Notes: generated by a model from the sequence alone, not told the origin. Numbered from the stretch's first letter, positions 7,015-15,562 are shown. The stretch: 18,205 bases of DNA from CAYGWX01 sp964353855 [NCBI: uncultured bacterium] (GCA_964353855.1 CAYGWX010000051.1:1-18205); one strand, 5' to 3'. Translations and numbers: made by a program.

Positions 7015-8583
7015 ATGAGCAGATTTGAGGAGATGGAACGCACGGTGTTCCGCAAGGAGATCGAGCGTCTCAGCCAGATGCAGGACGAGCTCTGCCGGAT
7101 TGGCACCCTGTTGACCTCGGAGACGAACCTGGACTCGGTCCTGGAGATCATCCTCTCAGAATGCCGCAAGATCACGGAGAGCGACGCCGGAAGCCTGTTC
7201 ATCAAGGAGAAGGCCAGTGAGGCCCCGTCCAAGGAGGGGGTGATTCCCGAGGAGCACTTCGTCCTGCGTTTCGTGGCGGCCCAGAACGATTCTGTCATCG
7301 TGCCGTTCCGGGCCACGATCATGTCCCTTTCCCGCAGGAGCATCGTCGGCTATACGGCCCTGACCGGAGAGACGCTGAACATCGAGGACGCCTATCTCCT
7401 GCCTCCTGGTGGGGATGTCGAATTCGACCCCTCGTTCGATGAAAAGATCGGTTACCGCTCCAAATCTTTTTTGGCGGTCCCGATGAAGAATCCCAAAGGG
7501 GATATCATCGGTGTCATCGAGCTCATCAACCGCAAGCGCAACTTCGGGCAGAGACTGGACGACCCCATGCTCACGGACGAGCGGGTCATCGGGTTTTCGG
7601 ACAAAGACGTCCACCTCATCCATTCCCTGGCTTCGCAAGCCGCAGTGGCCATCGAGCGGGCCCAGCTCTATCGTTCCCTGGAGAATCTTCTTGAGGGGCT
7701 GGTGGACTCCTTTAACACCGCGTTAGAAGAGCGCAACAAGGTGACCTCCGGCCACTCCCGCCGGGTGGCGCAGTACGCGATGGCCATTGCCCAGCGCATC
7801 AACACCATCGAGGAAGGGCCGTTGGCCCGGCTGCATTTCTCCAAGGAGGAACTGCAGGAGCTGAAATTCGCGGCCCTGCTGCACGACATCGGGAAGATCG
7901 GGGTTCCGGAGGCCATCCTGGACAAGGAACTCAAACTTCCCAATGCTCACATGATGGCGGTCGGATACCGCTTCGCCTACTGGGAGGAATGTTTGCTCCG
8001 GGAGGGGAGAAGCCCTGAGGAAATCGAAACCCTCAAGCGAGACAGGGAATTTCTGGCCAAGATCAACGTGCCGGGGTTCATGAAAGACGAGGAGACGGCC
8101 CGGGTAAAGGCCATCGCCCAAAGGACCTTCCAGGACCTGGAGGGAAGCGAGAAACCGCTCTTGGATGATTATGAGACGGCCAACCTCACGGTTCAGAGGG
8201 GGAACCTCACTCCTCAGGAGAGAGAGGCGATGGAACGGCATGCGGCCTATTCCTGGGAGATCCTTAAGCGCATTCCCTGGGGCAAGGGACTGGAGAACCT
8301 GCCCTTGATTGCCAGCGGGCATCACGAGCGGTTGGACGGCTCGGGCTACCCTCACCGGCTGAAAGGCGAGGAGGTGCCGTTCGGGGCGCGGATCCTGGCC
8401 ATCGCGGATTTCTTCGATGCCTTAACGGCCTACGATAGGCCGTATAAGCGCCCGGTGCCGGTGGACAAGACCTTAGAGATCCTGAAGGAGGAGACCGCGG
8501 CCGGGCATTATGATCAGGACCTGGCGGAGCTGTTCATCCGGGAGAAGCTTTACTCGACAACGCCTCCCCAGCCCGGAGGTTGA
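7015..8583 (+). CDS. GAF domain / HD-GYP domain protein with an insertion in HD-GYP
   Basis: A 522-residue cytoplasmic signalling protein. Residues about 20-222 form a GAF-type sensor domain ending in the typical FLAVPMKN...GVIELINRK and SLASQAAVAIERA segments. Residues about 223-520 are an HD-GYP phosphodiesterase domain of the kind that hydrolyses cyclic di-GMP or related dinucleotides. Visible metal and motif residues are H247, H290-D291 with K294 (HDIGK), H409, H436-H437 and the G444-Y445-P446 of DGSGYP. HD and GYP lie about 155 residues apart, far more than the usual 60-70, because roughly 85 residues (about 306-393) are inserted between VPEAIL and the LTPQEREAMERH helix. AGGA lies 10 nt before the ATG. 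It follows the glycosylase gene by 24 bp. The GAF ligand is unknown. Confidence 0.92.
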   Translation: MSRFEEMERTVFRKEIERLSQMQDELCRIGTLLTSETNLDSVLEIILSECRKITESDAGSLFIKEKASEAPSKEGVIPEEHFVLRFVAAQNDSVIVPFRATIMSLSRRSIVGYTALTGETLNIEDAYLLPPGGDVEFDPSFDEKIGYRSKSFLAVPMKNPKGDIIGVIELINRKRNFGQRLDDPMLTDERVIGFSDKDVHLIHSLASQAAVAIERAQLYRSLENLLEGLVDSFNTALEERNKVTSGHSRRVAQYAMAIAQRINTIEEGPLARLHFSKEELQELKFAALLHDIGKIGVPEAILDKELKLPNAHMMAVGYRFAYWEECLLREGRSPEEIETLKRDREFLAKINVPGFMKDEETARVKAIAQRTFQDLEGSEKPLLDDYETANLTVQRGNLTPQEREAMERHAAYSWEILKRIPWGKGLENLPLIASGHHERLDGSGYPHRLKGEEVPFGARILAIADFFDALTAYDRPYKRPVPVDKTLEILKEETAAGHYDQDLAELFIREKLYSTTPPQPGG

Positions 8584-8609
8584 CAGCGGCCCGTTCCCTG
8601 TGATAAGAT
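8580..8609 (+). promoter_or_regulatory. Promoter of tRNA-Gln, overlapping the HD-GYP stop codon
   Basis: A perfect -35 box TTGACA (8580-8585) contains the TGA stop (8581-8583) of the preceding gene. An 18-bp spacer leads to TAAGAT (8604-8609), a 4-of-6 match to TATAAT. The predicted start near 8616 is a few bases before the mature tRNA 5' end at 8619. Confidence 0.7.
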
Positions 8610-8618
8610 TACAAAGGA

Positions 8619-8693
<75 letters not shown>

Positions 8694-8727
8694 GACGACC
8701 GAGGACAGGGGATAGCGAACAGGGAGC

Positions 8728-8757
8728 AGGTTACAGGAGAATCCGGTAACCTTTTTT
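8728..8757 (+). terminator. Rho-independent terminator of tRNA-Gln
   Basis: AGGTTAC (8728-8734) pairs with GTAACCT (8746-8752). The stem continues inward past an A-G mismatch with GGA/TCC closing a GAA loop, and a run of six T (8752-8757) follows. It ends only 12 nt before the predicted GTG start of tamB, so any tamB transcript starting upstream must read through it. Confidence 0.9.
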
Positions 8758-8769
8758 CATTGTCAGGAT

Positions 8770-11700
8770 GTGAGCGACAAACAGATGCGGTTAAGGCGCT
8801 TTAAAAAAATTGTCCTTTGGATCCTCGTGGGAGGCTTCCTCTTCTTTGTGGGTGGGTCCATCGTCGTTTCAACCCCGCAGTTCCGGCACTGGCTTCAAGG
8901 CTATCTTTTGGACATCTTGTCCGAGAACCTGGGCCACGAGGTGGCCCTGGGGAAGGTCCAGCTTTCTCTTCCCGGGACCCTCCAAGTCGAGAATCTCAGG
9001 GTCGCCCTGTGGAAAAAGCTTGATGAGGGCGCTCTTTTCGAAGCCAAGCGGATCACGGTCCGGACTCACCTTTGGGACCTGATCCAGAAGAAATTCCTTT
9101 TCCGCGACGTGGAGGTCGTGGAGCCGAAGATATGGCTGGATCAGGACTCCACCGGGCGCTGGAACTACGCCGACCTGTTCAAACCCCAGAAGAAAAAGAA
9201 GAAGGAGGAGCCGCCCGTCGCGGTGACCATCGCGCGGATCGCTGTAATGGGTGGCGTTTTGAGGATGACCCAGCCCAGGAATGCTGAACGGATCGAGGGC
9301 ATCACGGTATCGGGGAGCTTCCGGTTGGCCAACAAGACCACTTTTGCCAAGCTCGCTTCCTTTCAGGCCAAAGACACCAAGCGCCAGATCGAAATCCAAC
9401 ATTTCTCCGGGGACGTGGTGGCGAACGAGGATTCGGTGAAGGTCGTGAACCTCGGGCTCAAGACCGGAGGCTCGGACCTGCGGGTCGACGGCGGGGTCCG
9501 GTTCGAACCCCTTTCGATCAATGCCAGGGTTGACAAAGGGGAGATCGACCTCGGAGAGGTGAACCGAGCCATCGGGATTAAGGTTCTCAACCTTTCCGGA
9601 AAGGCAAAGTTTTCCGGCCAGGTGGAAGGGCCGCCGGACAGCCTGGAGGGTAAGGGGAAGATCGAACTCGTGAAAGCGGAAGCTTTCGGATATGGGTTCG
9701 AAAGGTTTCAGGGCGAGTTCGCACTCCACGAGAAGGGGGTGGACCTTGCTCCCTTCTCGGGCACGTTTGCCTCGGCAGGCGTTCAGGGAAAGGGCAACTT
9801 TTCCTGGAAGGAAAAAGCCCCGAGCTACGAACTGGACATGACAGTTGAGCATTTCGACCTGAGGAAGCTCTTCAAAACCCTGCCCAAAAACATGGAGAGC
9901 GACCTCAACGGCAAGGTGGCATTAAAAGGAGAGGCCTTGTCGGCCAAGGACTTTAAGGCCAAACTGCTTTTGACCCTGGAGAACAGCCGAGTAGGACAGT
10001 TCCCCTGCGACCGGCTGGAAGCCAGAATGCAGATTGCCAATTTGACGGTGCAGATTGATTCCCTGGGACTAACCAGCCAAGGGTCCACCCTGTCCGCGGT
10101 CGGGGAGGCCTCTGACAAAGTGCTTTACATTGACCTGGCTACGAACGAGGTAGACATCTCCAAGTTCGGGCCGATCTTCGGGATCCAGGGGCTCACCGGG
10201 AAGCTCCAGGCCAAAGGGGTAGTCCAAGGAAAGCCCCAGGACCCAGGTCTGATCGGAAGCTTTTATCTCAAGAACGGGAGCTATCAGGGGATGGGTTTCG
10301 CCTCTTTAGAGGCGAACCTGAAGGCTGAGAACTTAGTGAGCGGGTTCAACGGGGATGGCAGCCTCGAAATTTTGGGGGCCAGTGCCTTCGGCATGATGGT
10401 TCAACGGACCACGCTCAAAGGCCGGTCTCAGGCCGGAAAGCAGATCCGAATGGTCCTGGACGTCCTCAAAGACTCCACGACCAGCCTAGAGGCCGGGGGC
10501 ACGCTGACCTTCCTGCCGGACACCATCGCCTTCATCCTGGAGGGGTTTTACCTAACGATGGGCGACCAGCAGTTCCTGACCAGCGAACCTCTAGATCTGG
10601 CCTTGGTCAAAAACACGCTCTTTTTGAAGGACTTCGGGGTTCTCTTCGGCAGAGGGCGGGTACGGGCCAAGGGCTGGGTGAGCTTCGACGGGAAGATGGA
10701 TGGAGAAGTGTATCTGAAAGACATCGACCTGGCCGAGCTCGGGCAAGCACTCAAGTTCAACCACGTCCTTCGCGGGGTAGCTACTCTGACGGTTCTTGCC
10801 GAAGGGACGTTCGCCCAACCGGGATTTGTCCTGGATGGGAAGGTCCGGAACGGCGTCTTCGATCAGTTCGCCATGGAGAGGATCAACCTGCACCTGGAGT
10901 ATAAAGACCGGCTTCTGACGTTGAATAAAGTCGTCATGTCCCACGGCGGGGAGCCCTCGGAAATCAGCGGAACTTTTCCCATCGATCTGGGATTCGTGGA
11001 TGTCAAAAACCGCTTTCCGGATGCGCCGATGCATATAGAGGCCATCTTCCGGGACACGGGGAGCTGGGTGCTGTGGGGCCTCTCTGACCTTCTGTCGGTG
11101 ACCGAAGGACGGGTGGACGTGAACGTGGAAGCCAAGGGGACCTATTATAAACCGGACCTGCACGGGGAGATGACGCTGCACCGGGGAACGATGCTCCTGC
11201 GGCCCTTCGGGACCTGGATCAAGAGCGTAGAGGGTTACGTGACTTTCGAGCAGGACCGGCTGGTAATCCAGAAGGTCTCCGGGATCACGGGCAAACAAGG
11301 GTCGGTCATGGTCAAAGGATACTTGAACCTGCCTAAGTTTCAACCCACGACCATGGGGATCACGGTCACGGCCAAAGAGACGCCGGTCAAGAACATCGAA
11401 TACATGGAGGGGGTAGTCAACGCCAACATCGTGATCGGAGGACAGGTGGCGAGGCCGTCCATCCGGGGGGATGTGGAGGTCGTCTCTGGGAAGAGCTGGC
11501 TACCCTTCGGTGTGCAGCCTGAGGAAGAGGCCCCTTCCAACGAAGTGCCGCTGGATGTGGACCTGATGATCAACGGGGAGAGAAACATCTGGTTGACCAA
11601 CGAGGAGGCCAACCTGGAATTAAAGATCGTCAACCTAAACGTGCGCATGGAAGGAGCCGTTCTATTTCTGGCCGGCACGATTGATGTCATCCAGGGGACC

Positions 11701-12300
11701 TATTCCTACTTGGACAAGGATTTCAAAATCACCGAGGGGCGTGTACGCTTCCTGAACGACTCGAAAATGGATCCCTTGATCGAGATCAAGGCCGAGACCG
11801 AGATCATGGGTGATACTCCCCAGAAGACAACGACGATTTACCTGCACCTGACAGGCCGGTCCACCCAGCTCACCAAGCCCGAACTCTCCTCAAAGCCTTC
11901 AGCCTCGGAACAGGACATCCTCCTGATGCTGAACCTGAACATGACTTGGGAGGATGTACAGAAACAAAGGGAAAGCGGACTTCTGGCTTCTACGGCGACC
12001 CAGCAGCTTTTGGGGACCGGAGAAAAAGTTGCCAGTCGGTACGTTCAGAAATACCTGGGACTCTCCATGTTCCGGGTCAGGACCTCCCTGGGGGCACCGG
12101 GAAAACCGACCACCACGCGGTTAACCGCTGGCAAATACCTAACCCGGGATATTTTCGCAACCTATTCTCAGGACTTGCTGGGCAAAACCGGGACCGACCT
12201 TAGGACCGAGTATCGCTTGAACCGGGTGGCGTCCCTATACGGAGAGCGGGATGAAGACTCGAAGTACAATTTGGGGGTGAAATGGCGCTGGCGATACTAA
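8770..12300 (+). CDS. tamB: TamB-family envelope translocation/lipid-transport protein (AsmA-like, DUF490)
   Basis: A 1176-residue protein anchored in the inner membrane by one N-terminal segment (about residues 14-34, IVLWILVGG...). It is then predicted to span the periplasm as a long beta-rich AsmA-like groove. The C-terminal 350 residues match the TamB domain: ITEGRVRFLND, ASEQDILLMLNL, TAGKYLTRDIFATYSQDL and an aromatic C-terminal strand ending WRWRY. TamB proteins take part in outer-membrane lipid transport and, with TamA, assembly of some outer-membrane proteins; no tamA lies in this window. The length is close to E. coli TamB (about 1259). The start is uncertain: GTG at 8770 has AGGA only 1 nt away, and an in-frame ATG at 8785 has no visible ribosome binding site. 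The gene overlaps the next one by 19 bp. A lysine run occurs near residues 140-147. Confidence 0.9.
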   Translation: MSDKQMRLRRFKKIVLWILVGGFLFFVGGSIVVSTPQFRHWLQGYLLDILSENLGHEVALGKVQLSLPGTLQVENLRVALWKKLDEGALFEAKRITVRTHLWDLIQKKFLFRDVEVVEPKIWLDQDSTGRWNYADLFKPQKKKKKEEPPVAVTIARIAVMGGVLRMTQPRNAERIEGITVSGSFRLANKTTFAKLASFQAKDTKRQIEIQHFSGDVVANEDSVKVVNLGLKTGGSDLRVDGGVRFEPLSINARVDKGEIDLGEVNRAIGIKVLNLSGKAKFSGQVEGPPDSLEGKGKIELVKAEAFGYGFERFQGEFALHEKGVDLAPFSGTFASAGVQGKGNFSWKEKAPSYELDMTVEHFDLRKLFKTLPKNMESDLNGKVALKGEALSAKDFKAKLLLTLENSRVGQFPCDRLEARMQIANLTVQIDSLGLTSQGSTLSAVGEASDKVLYIDLATNEVDISKFGPIFGIQGLTGKLQAKGVVQGKPQDPGLIGSFYLKNGSYQGMGFASLEANLKAENLVSGFNGDGSLEILGASAFGMMVQRTTLKGRSQAGKQIRMVLDVLKDSTTSLEAGGTLTFLPDTIAFILEGFYLTMGDQQFLTSEPLDLALVKNTLFLKDFGVLFGRGRVRAKGWVSFDGKMDGEVYLKDIDLAELGQALKFNHVLRGVATLTVLAEGTFAQPGFVLDGKVRNGVFDQFAMERINLHLEYKDRLLTLNKVVMSHGGEPSEISGTFPIDLGFVDVKNRFPDAPMHIEAIFRDTGSWVLWGLSDLLSVTEGRVDVNVEAKGTYYKPDLHGEMTLHRGTMLLRPFGTWIKSVEGYVTFEQDRLVIQKVSGITGKQGSVMVKGYLNLPKFQPTTMGITVTAKETPVKNIEYMEGVVNANIVIGGQVARPSIRGDVEVVSGKSWLPFGVQPEEEAPSNEVPLDVDLMINGERNIWLTNEEANLELKIVNLNVRMEGAVLFLAGTIDVIQGTYSYLDKDFKITEGRVRFLNDSKMDPLIEIKAETEIMGDTPQKTTTIYLHLTGRSTQLTKPELSSKPSASEQDILLMLNLNMTWEDVQKQRESGLLASTATQQLLGTGEKVASRYVQKYLGLSMFRVRTSLGAPGKPTTTRLTAGKYLTRDIFATYSQDLLGKTGTDLRTEYRLNRVASLYGERDEDSKYNLGVKWRWRY

Positions 12301-13235
12301 GACATTTTAGGTCTTGTATTGTGTATTTTGGATTGAAGAGGCCGTGGTCTAAGATATTATCTTCTTTTCTTTTCTCGGGTGTGTTTCTCTTCTTGGCCGA
12401 GACAGCGTGGGCGGATTTCGGGCGGAGCAAGGGGGAACTGATCTATCCGGTGGGCGTGGGAGTAGACTCCAAGGGAAACGTGTACATTAGCGAATATGGA
12501 AACGACCGGATTCAGGTTTTCGATGAGAACGCCGAATTCTTGAGAACTTGGGGAACCTATGGGCACGGTCTAAGTCAGTTCGATGAGCCGAGCGGATTGG
12601 CACTAGACCAACAGGAAAATGTTTATGTCTGTGATACCGAGAACCATCGGATCTTGAAATTCGATTCCCAGGGGAAATACCTGATGAGCATCGGGAGCTT
12701 CGGCAGCGAGCCCGGCCAGTTTAACGAACCGTATGGCGTGGCCGTGAATCGTCAGGGAAACATTTTTGTGACGGACCGGCAGAACGACCGGGTCCAAGTG
12801 TTTGACCTTGCTGGAAACCTGATCCTGTCGTTTGGAAGCCCGGGAATGGATCGCGGGCAATTCGACGAACCCACCGGAATCGCGATCGAGAAATCCGGGA
12901 ATGTCTTGGTCGTGAACACGGACAACAGCCAGGTGCAGAGGTTCTCCTCGGATGGGAAATTCCTCATGGCTTTCGGGACCTGGGGGGATCGCGAGGGGGA
13001 GTTCAGCACCCCCACGGCGGTGGCGGCAGGTCCCACCGGGAACATCTACGTTCTGGACACGGGAAACGACCGGGTGCAGGAGTTCGACTCCACAGGGTCC
13101 TTCCTCTCCTCTTGGGGGACCCAAGGGAAGAACCCCGGAGAGTTCCGCTTTCCCCTCGGCTTGGCCTGCGACAAAGACGGGAATGTGTTTGTGATCGATA
13201 CCGGTAACCACCGCATCCAGAGGTTCTCACCGTGA
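12282..13235 (+). CDS. Exported NHL-repeat beta-propeller protein
   Basis: A 317-residue protein with an N-terminal signal sequence (hydrophobic ILSSFLFSGVFLFLAE, cleavage predicted after AWA at residue 44). The rest is six NHL repeats of about 47 residues, each with the pattern P-x-G-(V/I/L)-A, (G/E)-N-(V/I)-(Y/F/L)-V, D/N-x-x-N-x-(R/Q)-(I/V)-Q. This predicts a six-bladed propeller in the periplasm or outside the cell. NHL propellers bind proteins, peptides or glycans; no catalytic residues are evident. The ATG overlaps the 3' end of tamB by 19 bp and has GGGGGTGA just upstream, so translation is probably coupled. A later GTG (12321) would give a shorter signal peptide. Coupling to tamB hints at an envelope role, but the function is unknown. 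Confidence 0.88.
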   Translation: MALAILRHFRSCIVYFGLKRPWSKILSSFLFSGVFLFLAETAWADFGRSKGELIYPVGVGVDSKGNVYISEYGNDRIQVFDENAEFLRTWGTYGHGLSQFDEPSGLALDQQENVYVCDTENHRILKFDSQGKYLMSIGSFGSEPGQFNEPYGVAVNRQGNIFVTDRQNDRVQVFDLAGNLILSFGSPGMDRGQFDEPTGIAIEKSGNVLVVNTDNSQVQRFSSDGKFLMAFGTWGDREGEFSTPTAVAAGPTGNIYVLDTGNDRVQEFDSTGSFLSSWGTQGKNPGEFRFPLGLACDKDGNVFVIDTGNHRIQRFSP

Positions 13236-13300
13236 GAGGTAAAATGTGAGCCGGGAGAGCGAGGGGTCTTTCCAAGTGGATCTCCTTTCCCAGAAACATC

Positions 13301-15238
13301 ATGTACGCCCGTATCGCCCTTCCACTTCCCTTAGATAAGACGTTTACCTATGCCATCCCTCCCGACTTGAGGGATGGCATAATCGTCGGCAATCGGGTTC
13401 GAGTCTCCTTCGGAAAGGCAAGGTCTGTCGGGGTAGTAGTCGGAATAGAGAAGGAGAGCCCGGTGGCGGAAGTCAAGGAAATCCTGGGGTTTCTGGACCA
13501 AGAGCCATTAGTTTCCCAAGAAATGCTGGAATTGACCCGATGGGCAGCCCAGGAATGCTGTGTCTCCTGGGGAGAGGTATTAGCTTTAGCGGTGCCGGGA
13601 TTCATCGGGAAAGGAATACGTAAAGAAACAGCGGCTCGAAGAAAAGGCCAACTGACCTGCGAACTTCCTCCCAAGCTTAACGGTCCTCAGGAAAAGGCTC
13701 TGGCAGCCGTTCGGGAGGCTATCGAGAAGAAAAGGCATGAGGTTTTCCTGCTTCACGGGGTTACGGGGAGCGGAAAGACCGAAATTTACCTGGGCGCCAT
13801 TGAGAATGTAGCGAAACAGGGGAGACAGGCTCTAGTCTTGGTGCCGGAGATCTCGCTGACACCGCAGGCGGTGGAGAGATATCAAGCCAGGTTTCCCCGG
13901 ACCGGGGTCTGGCACAGCGGGCTCTCTGCTGGGGAGAGGAGCAGGACCTGGATGGGTTGTCGGACCGGGGATTACGATGTGGTGATCGGGGTGCGCTCAG
14001 CCGTGTTTCTTCCTTTTCCGAACCTTGGATTGGTGGTGGTGGACGAAGAGCATGAGAGGACCTTCAAACAATGGGACCAGAGCCCGAGGTATCATGCTCG
14101 AGAAGTAGCTAAGGAACGAGCGAGGATAAACCAGGCCTGCCTTATCCTGGGGAGCGCTACTCCTTCCCTGGAAAGCTATTACAGGGCGACGAAAGGAGAG
14201 CACCGCTTGCTGGAGCTACCCGAACGCGTCGGATCCAGGCCGCTGGCCAACGTGGAGATCCTGGATATGCGCCGGGAGAGGGGCAAGGTGTTTTCCTATG
14301 TCCTTTCGGGCAAGATCAAGGAACGATTGGAGAAAAGAGAGCAGGTGGTCCTGTTCCTGAACCGCAGGGGATTTGCTCCTTTCGTCCAGTGCCAGGAATG
14401 CGGGTTCGTGTACCGCTGCCCGAAGTGCCAGGTGAGCCTGACCTTTCATGCTGGGAAGCGAGTACTGTGGTGCCATTACTGCGGAAGGAAGGAAGAGGAG
14501 CCAAGGGCCTGCAGAGGATGCAAGGGAGTGAAGCTTTCCTTCAGGGGCATCGGAACGGAGCAGGTGGAGAAGGAAACCCAGAGGCTTTTCCCGGAAACAC
14601 GCTGGGCCAGGCTGGACAGCGATACCACACGAAGGAAGGGAGTTGCGGAGAAAGTCCTGGGGCGCTTCGGCAAAGGAGACATCCAGATTTTGATCGGGAC
14701 GCAGATGATCGCAAAGGGGATGGACGTTCCCAACGTGACCCTGGTCGGGGTCATCTCAGCGGATACCCTGCTCGCCCTTCCTGACTTCCGTGCCGCGGAG
14801 AGGACCTTTCAGCTGCTGACCCAGGTTGCCGGAAGGGCGGGGAGGGGAAGCCTTCCCGGAGAGGTCCTATTCCAGACCTACCTGCCTGAAAACTATGCGG
14901 TGAAAGCGGGGAAGGAGCAGGATTTCGCCGCGTTCTACCAGCAGGAGATGGTTTTGAGAAAGGAGGTGGGATACCCGCCTTTCGTAAGATTGGCCAAGGT
15001 TTCTTTTTCTGGGAAAACCGGGGAGGAGGCGGCAGAGGCCCTGATCGGGAAGCTCGGGGAGGGGGCGTTGGGTCCCGTGTTGAGGACAAAGGGAAAGACC
15101 ACAGCCTGGGAGATATTGGTTAAAGGAGGAGAGGAGCTTCCTCAAATCATCCGAAATGCTATCCGGAATTTGAAAGAAGAGGAGGAATACAGGAAGATCA
15201 GGGCCGCGGTGGATATCGACCCCGAGGAGATGTTTTGA
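13301..15238 (+). CDS. priA: Primosomal replication restart helicase PriA, short form
   Basis: Superfamily 2 3'-5' DNA helicase that binds stalled or D-loop forks and reloads the replisome. The N-terminal 3'-DNA-binding domain starts MYARIALPLPLDKTFTY. Walker A is GVTGSGKT (153-160) and Walker B/DEAH is DEEH (248-251). Eight zinc-binding cysteines lie at 364, 367, 373, 376, 391, 394, 404 and 407. Motif V/VI reads KGMDVPN...LLTQVAGRAGRG. The protein has 645 residues against 732 in E. coli. Walker A lies about 70 residues closer to the N-terminus, because the region that holds the winged-helix domain (about 106-175 in E. coli) is reduced to a short basic linker (about 103-127). The C-terminal domain is present. 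The start fits the family, but no good ribosome binding site is visible. Confidence 0.95.
   Translation: MYARIALPLPLDKTFTYAIPPDLRDGIIVGNRVRVSFGKARSVGVVVGIEKESPVAEVKEILGFLDQEPLVSQEMLELTRWAAQECCVSWGEVLALAVPGFIGKGIRKETAARRKGQLTCELPPKLNGPQEKALAAVREAIEKKRHEVFLLHGVTGSGKTEIYLGAIENVAKQGRQALVLVPEISLTPQAVERYQARFPRTGVWHSGLSAGERSRTWMGCRTGDYDVVIGVRSAVFLPFPNLGLVVVDEEHERTFKQWDQSPRYHAREVAKERARINQACLILGSATPSLESYYRATKGEHRLLELPERVGSRPLANVEILDMRRERGKVFSYVLSGKIKERLEKREQVVLFLNRRGFAPFVQCQECGFVYRCPKCQVSLTFHAGKRVLWCHYCGRKEEEPRACRGCKGVKLSFRGIGTEQVEKETQRLFPETRWARLDSDTTRRKGVAEKVLGRFGKGDIQILIGTQMIAKGMDVPNVTLVGVISADTLLALPDFRAAERTFQLLTQVAGRAGRGSLPGEVLFQTYLPENYAVKAGKEQDFAAFYQQEMVLRKEVGYPPFVRLAKVSFSGKTGEEAAEALIGKLGEGALGPVLRTKGKTTAWEILVKGGEELPQIIRNAIRNLKEEEEYRKIRAAVDIDPEEMF
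13349..13381 (+). repeat. Perfect 13-bp inverted repeat inside the 5' end of priA
   Basis: TATGCCATCCCTC (13349-13361) and GAGGGATGGCATA (13369-13381) are exact reverse complements around CCGACTT. In mRNA this is a very stable hairpin covering codons 17-27 of priA, 48 nt after the start codon. No U-tract follows, so it is not a terminator. It may slow early elongation, protect mRNA, or be a chance consequence of coding constraint. Confidence 0.75.
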
Positions 15239-15246
15239 AGGAGGGG

Positions 15247-15276
15247 TTGACATAGGGAGCGGTTTTTTGATATAAT
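15247..15276 (+). promoter_or_regulatory. Consensus sigma70 promoter of the btu operon
   Basis: A perfect TTGACA (15247-15252) and a perfect TATAAT (15271-15276) are separated by 18 bp. The -35 box begins 9 nt after the priA stop. Transcription should start near 15283, just before the cobalamin riboswitch. With both boxes at consensus, control is expected to act mainly after initiation. Confidence 0.92.
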
Positions 15277-15298
15277 AAAAAATCCGGGTATTGTTTTA

Positions 15299-15479
15299 GG
15301 ACAGGTGTCCTTTCGTTCCGGAAGGAGCGAAGGGAAGAATAGGGAATCCCGTGTAAAACGGGAGCAGCCCCGCTACTGTGAGCGGCGACGAATCCTGAAA
15401 AAGAAGCCACGTTCCGAGGAATCGGGAGGGAAGGCAAAAAGGATGAGGATGACCCGCGAGCCAGGAGACCTGCCTGTCC
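15299..15479 (+). ncRNA. Cobalamin riboswitch aptamer
   Basis: The closing helix pairs GGACAGG (15299-15305) with CCTGTCC (15473-15479). In between are the conserved core elements of the Cobalamin (RF00174) class: AGAATAGGGAA, the CCCGTG...CGGGAGC hairpin, AGCCCCGCTACTGTGAGCG, GCCAC, GAGGATGACCCGCGAGCCAG and GAGACCTGCC (B12 box). It binds adenosylcobalamin or another corrinoid directly, and ligand binding normally lowers expression of uptake genes. It sits between a consensus promoter and btuF. Confidence 0.96.
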
Positions 15480-15486
15480 GAGAAAG

Positions 15487-15509
15487 TGTTCCATTCCATT
15501 CATGGAACA
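15487..15509 (+). promoter_or_regulatory. Expression-platform hairpin after the aptamer
   Basis: TGTTCCAT (15487-15494) pairs perfectly with ATGGAACA (15502-15509) around TCCATTC. It begins 7 nt after the closing helix of the aptamer and ends exactly where the antiterminator arm starts. In class I cobalamin riboswitches a hairpin in this place can make a kissing-loop contact with the aptamer. I did not find a fully complementary aptamer loop, so that role is inference. Confidence 0.65.
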
Positions 15510-15562
15510 GCCTTCGAGGGAAGGAGGAGCTTTGTTTTCTTGCCCTGTTTTCTCCCGAAGGC
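15510..15562 (+). promoter_or_regulatory. Predicted antiterminator
   Basis: GCCTTCG (15510-15516), then a bulged A and GG(G), can pair with TCCCGAAGGC (15553-15562). The 3' arm includes most of the distal left side of the downstream terminator stem, so the two structures exclude each other. It should form when corrinoid is scarce and allow transcription into btuF. Confidence 0.6.

Noticed and set aside
12282-13235. Tandem repetition in the NHL gene seen as possible DNA repeats
   Set aside because: The repetition is at protein level (NHL blades) with diverged DNA, not a nucleotide repeat array or CRISPR.
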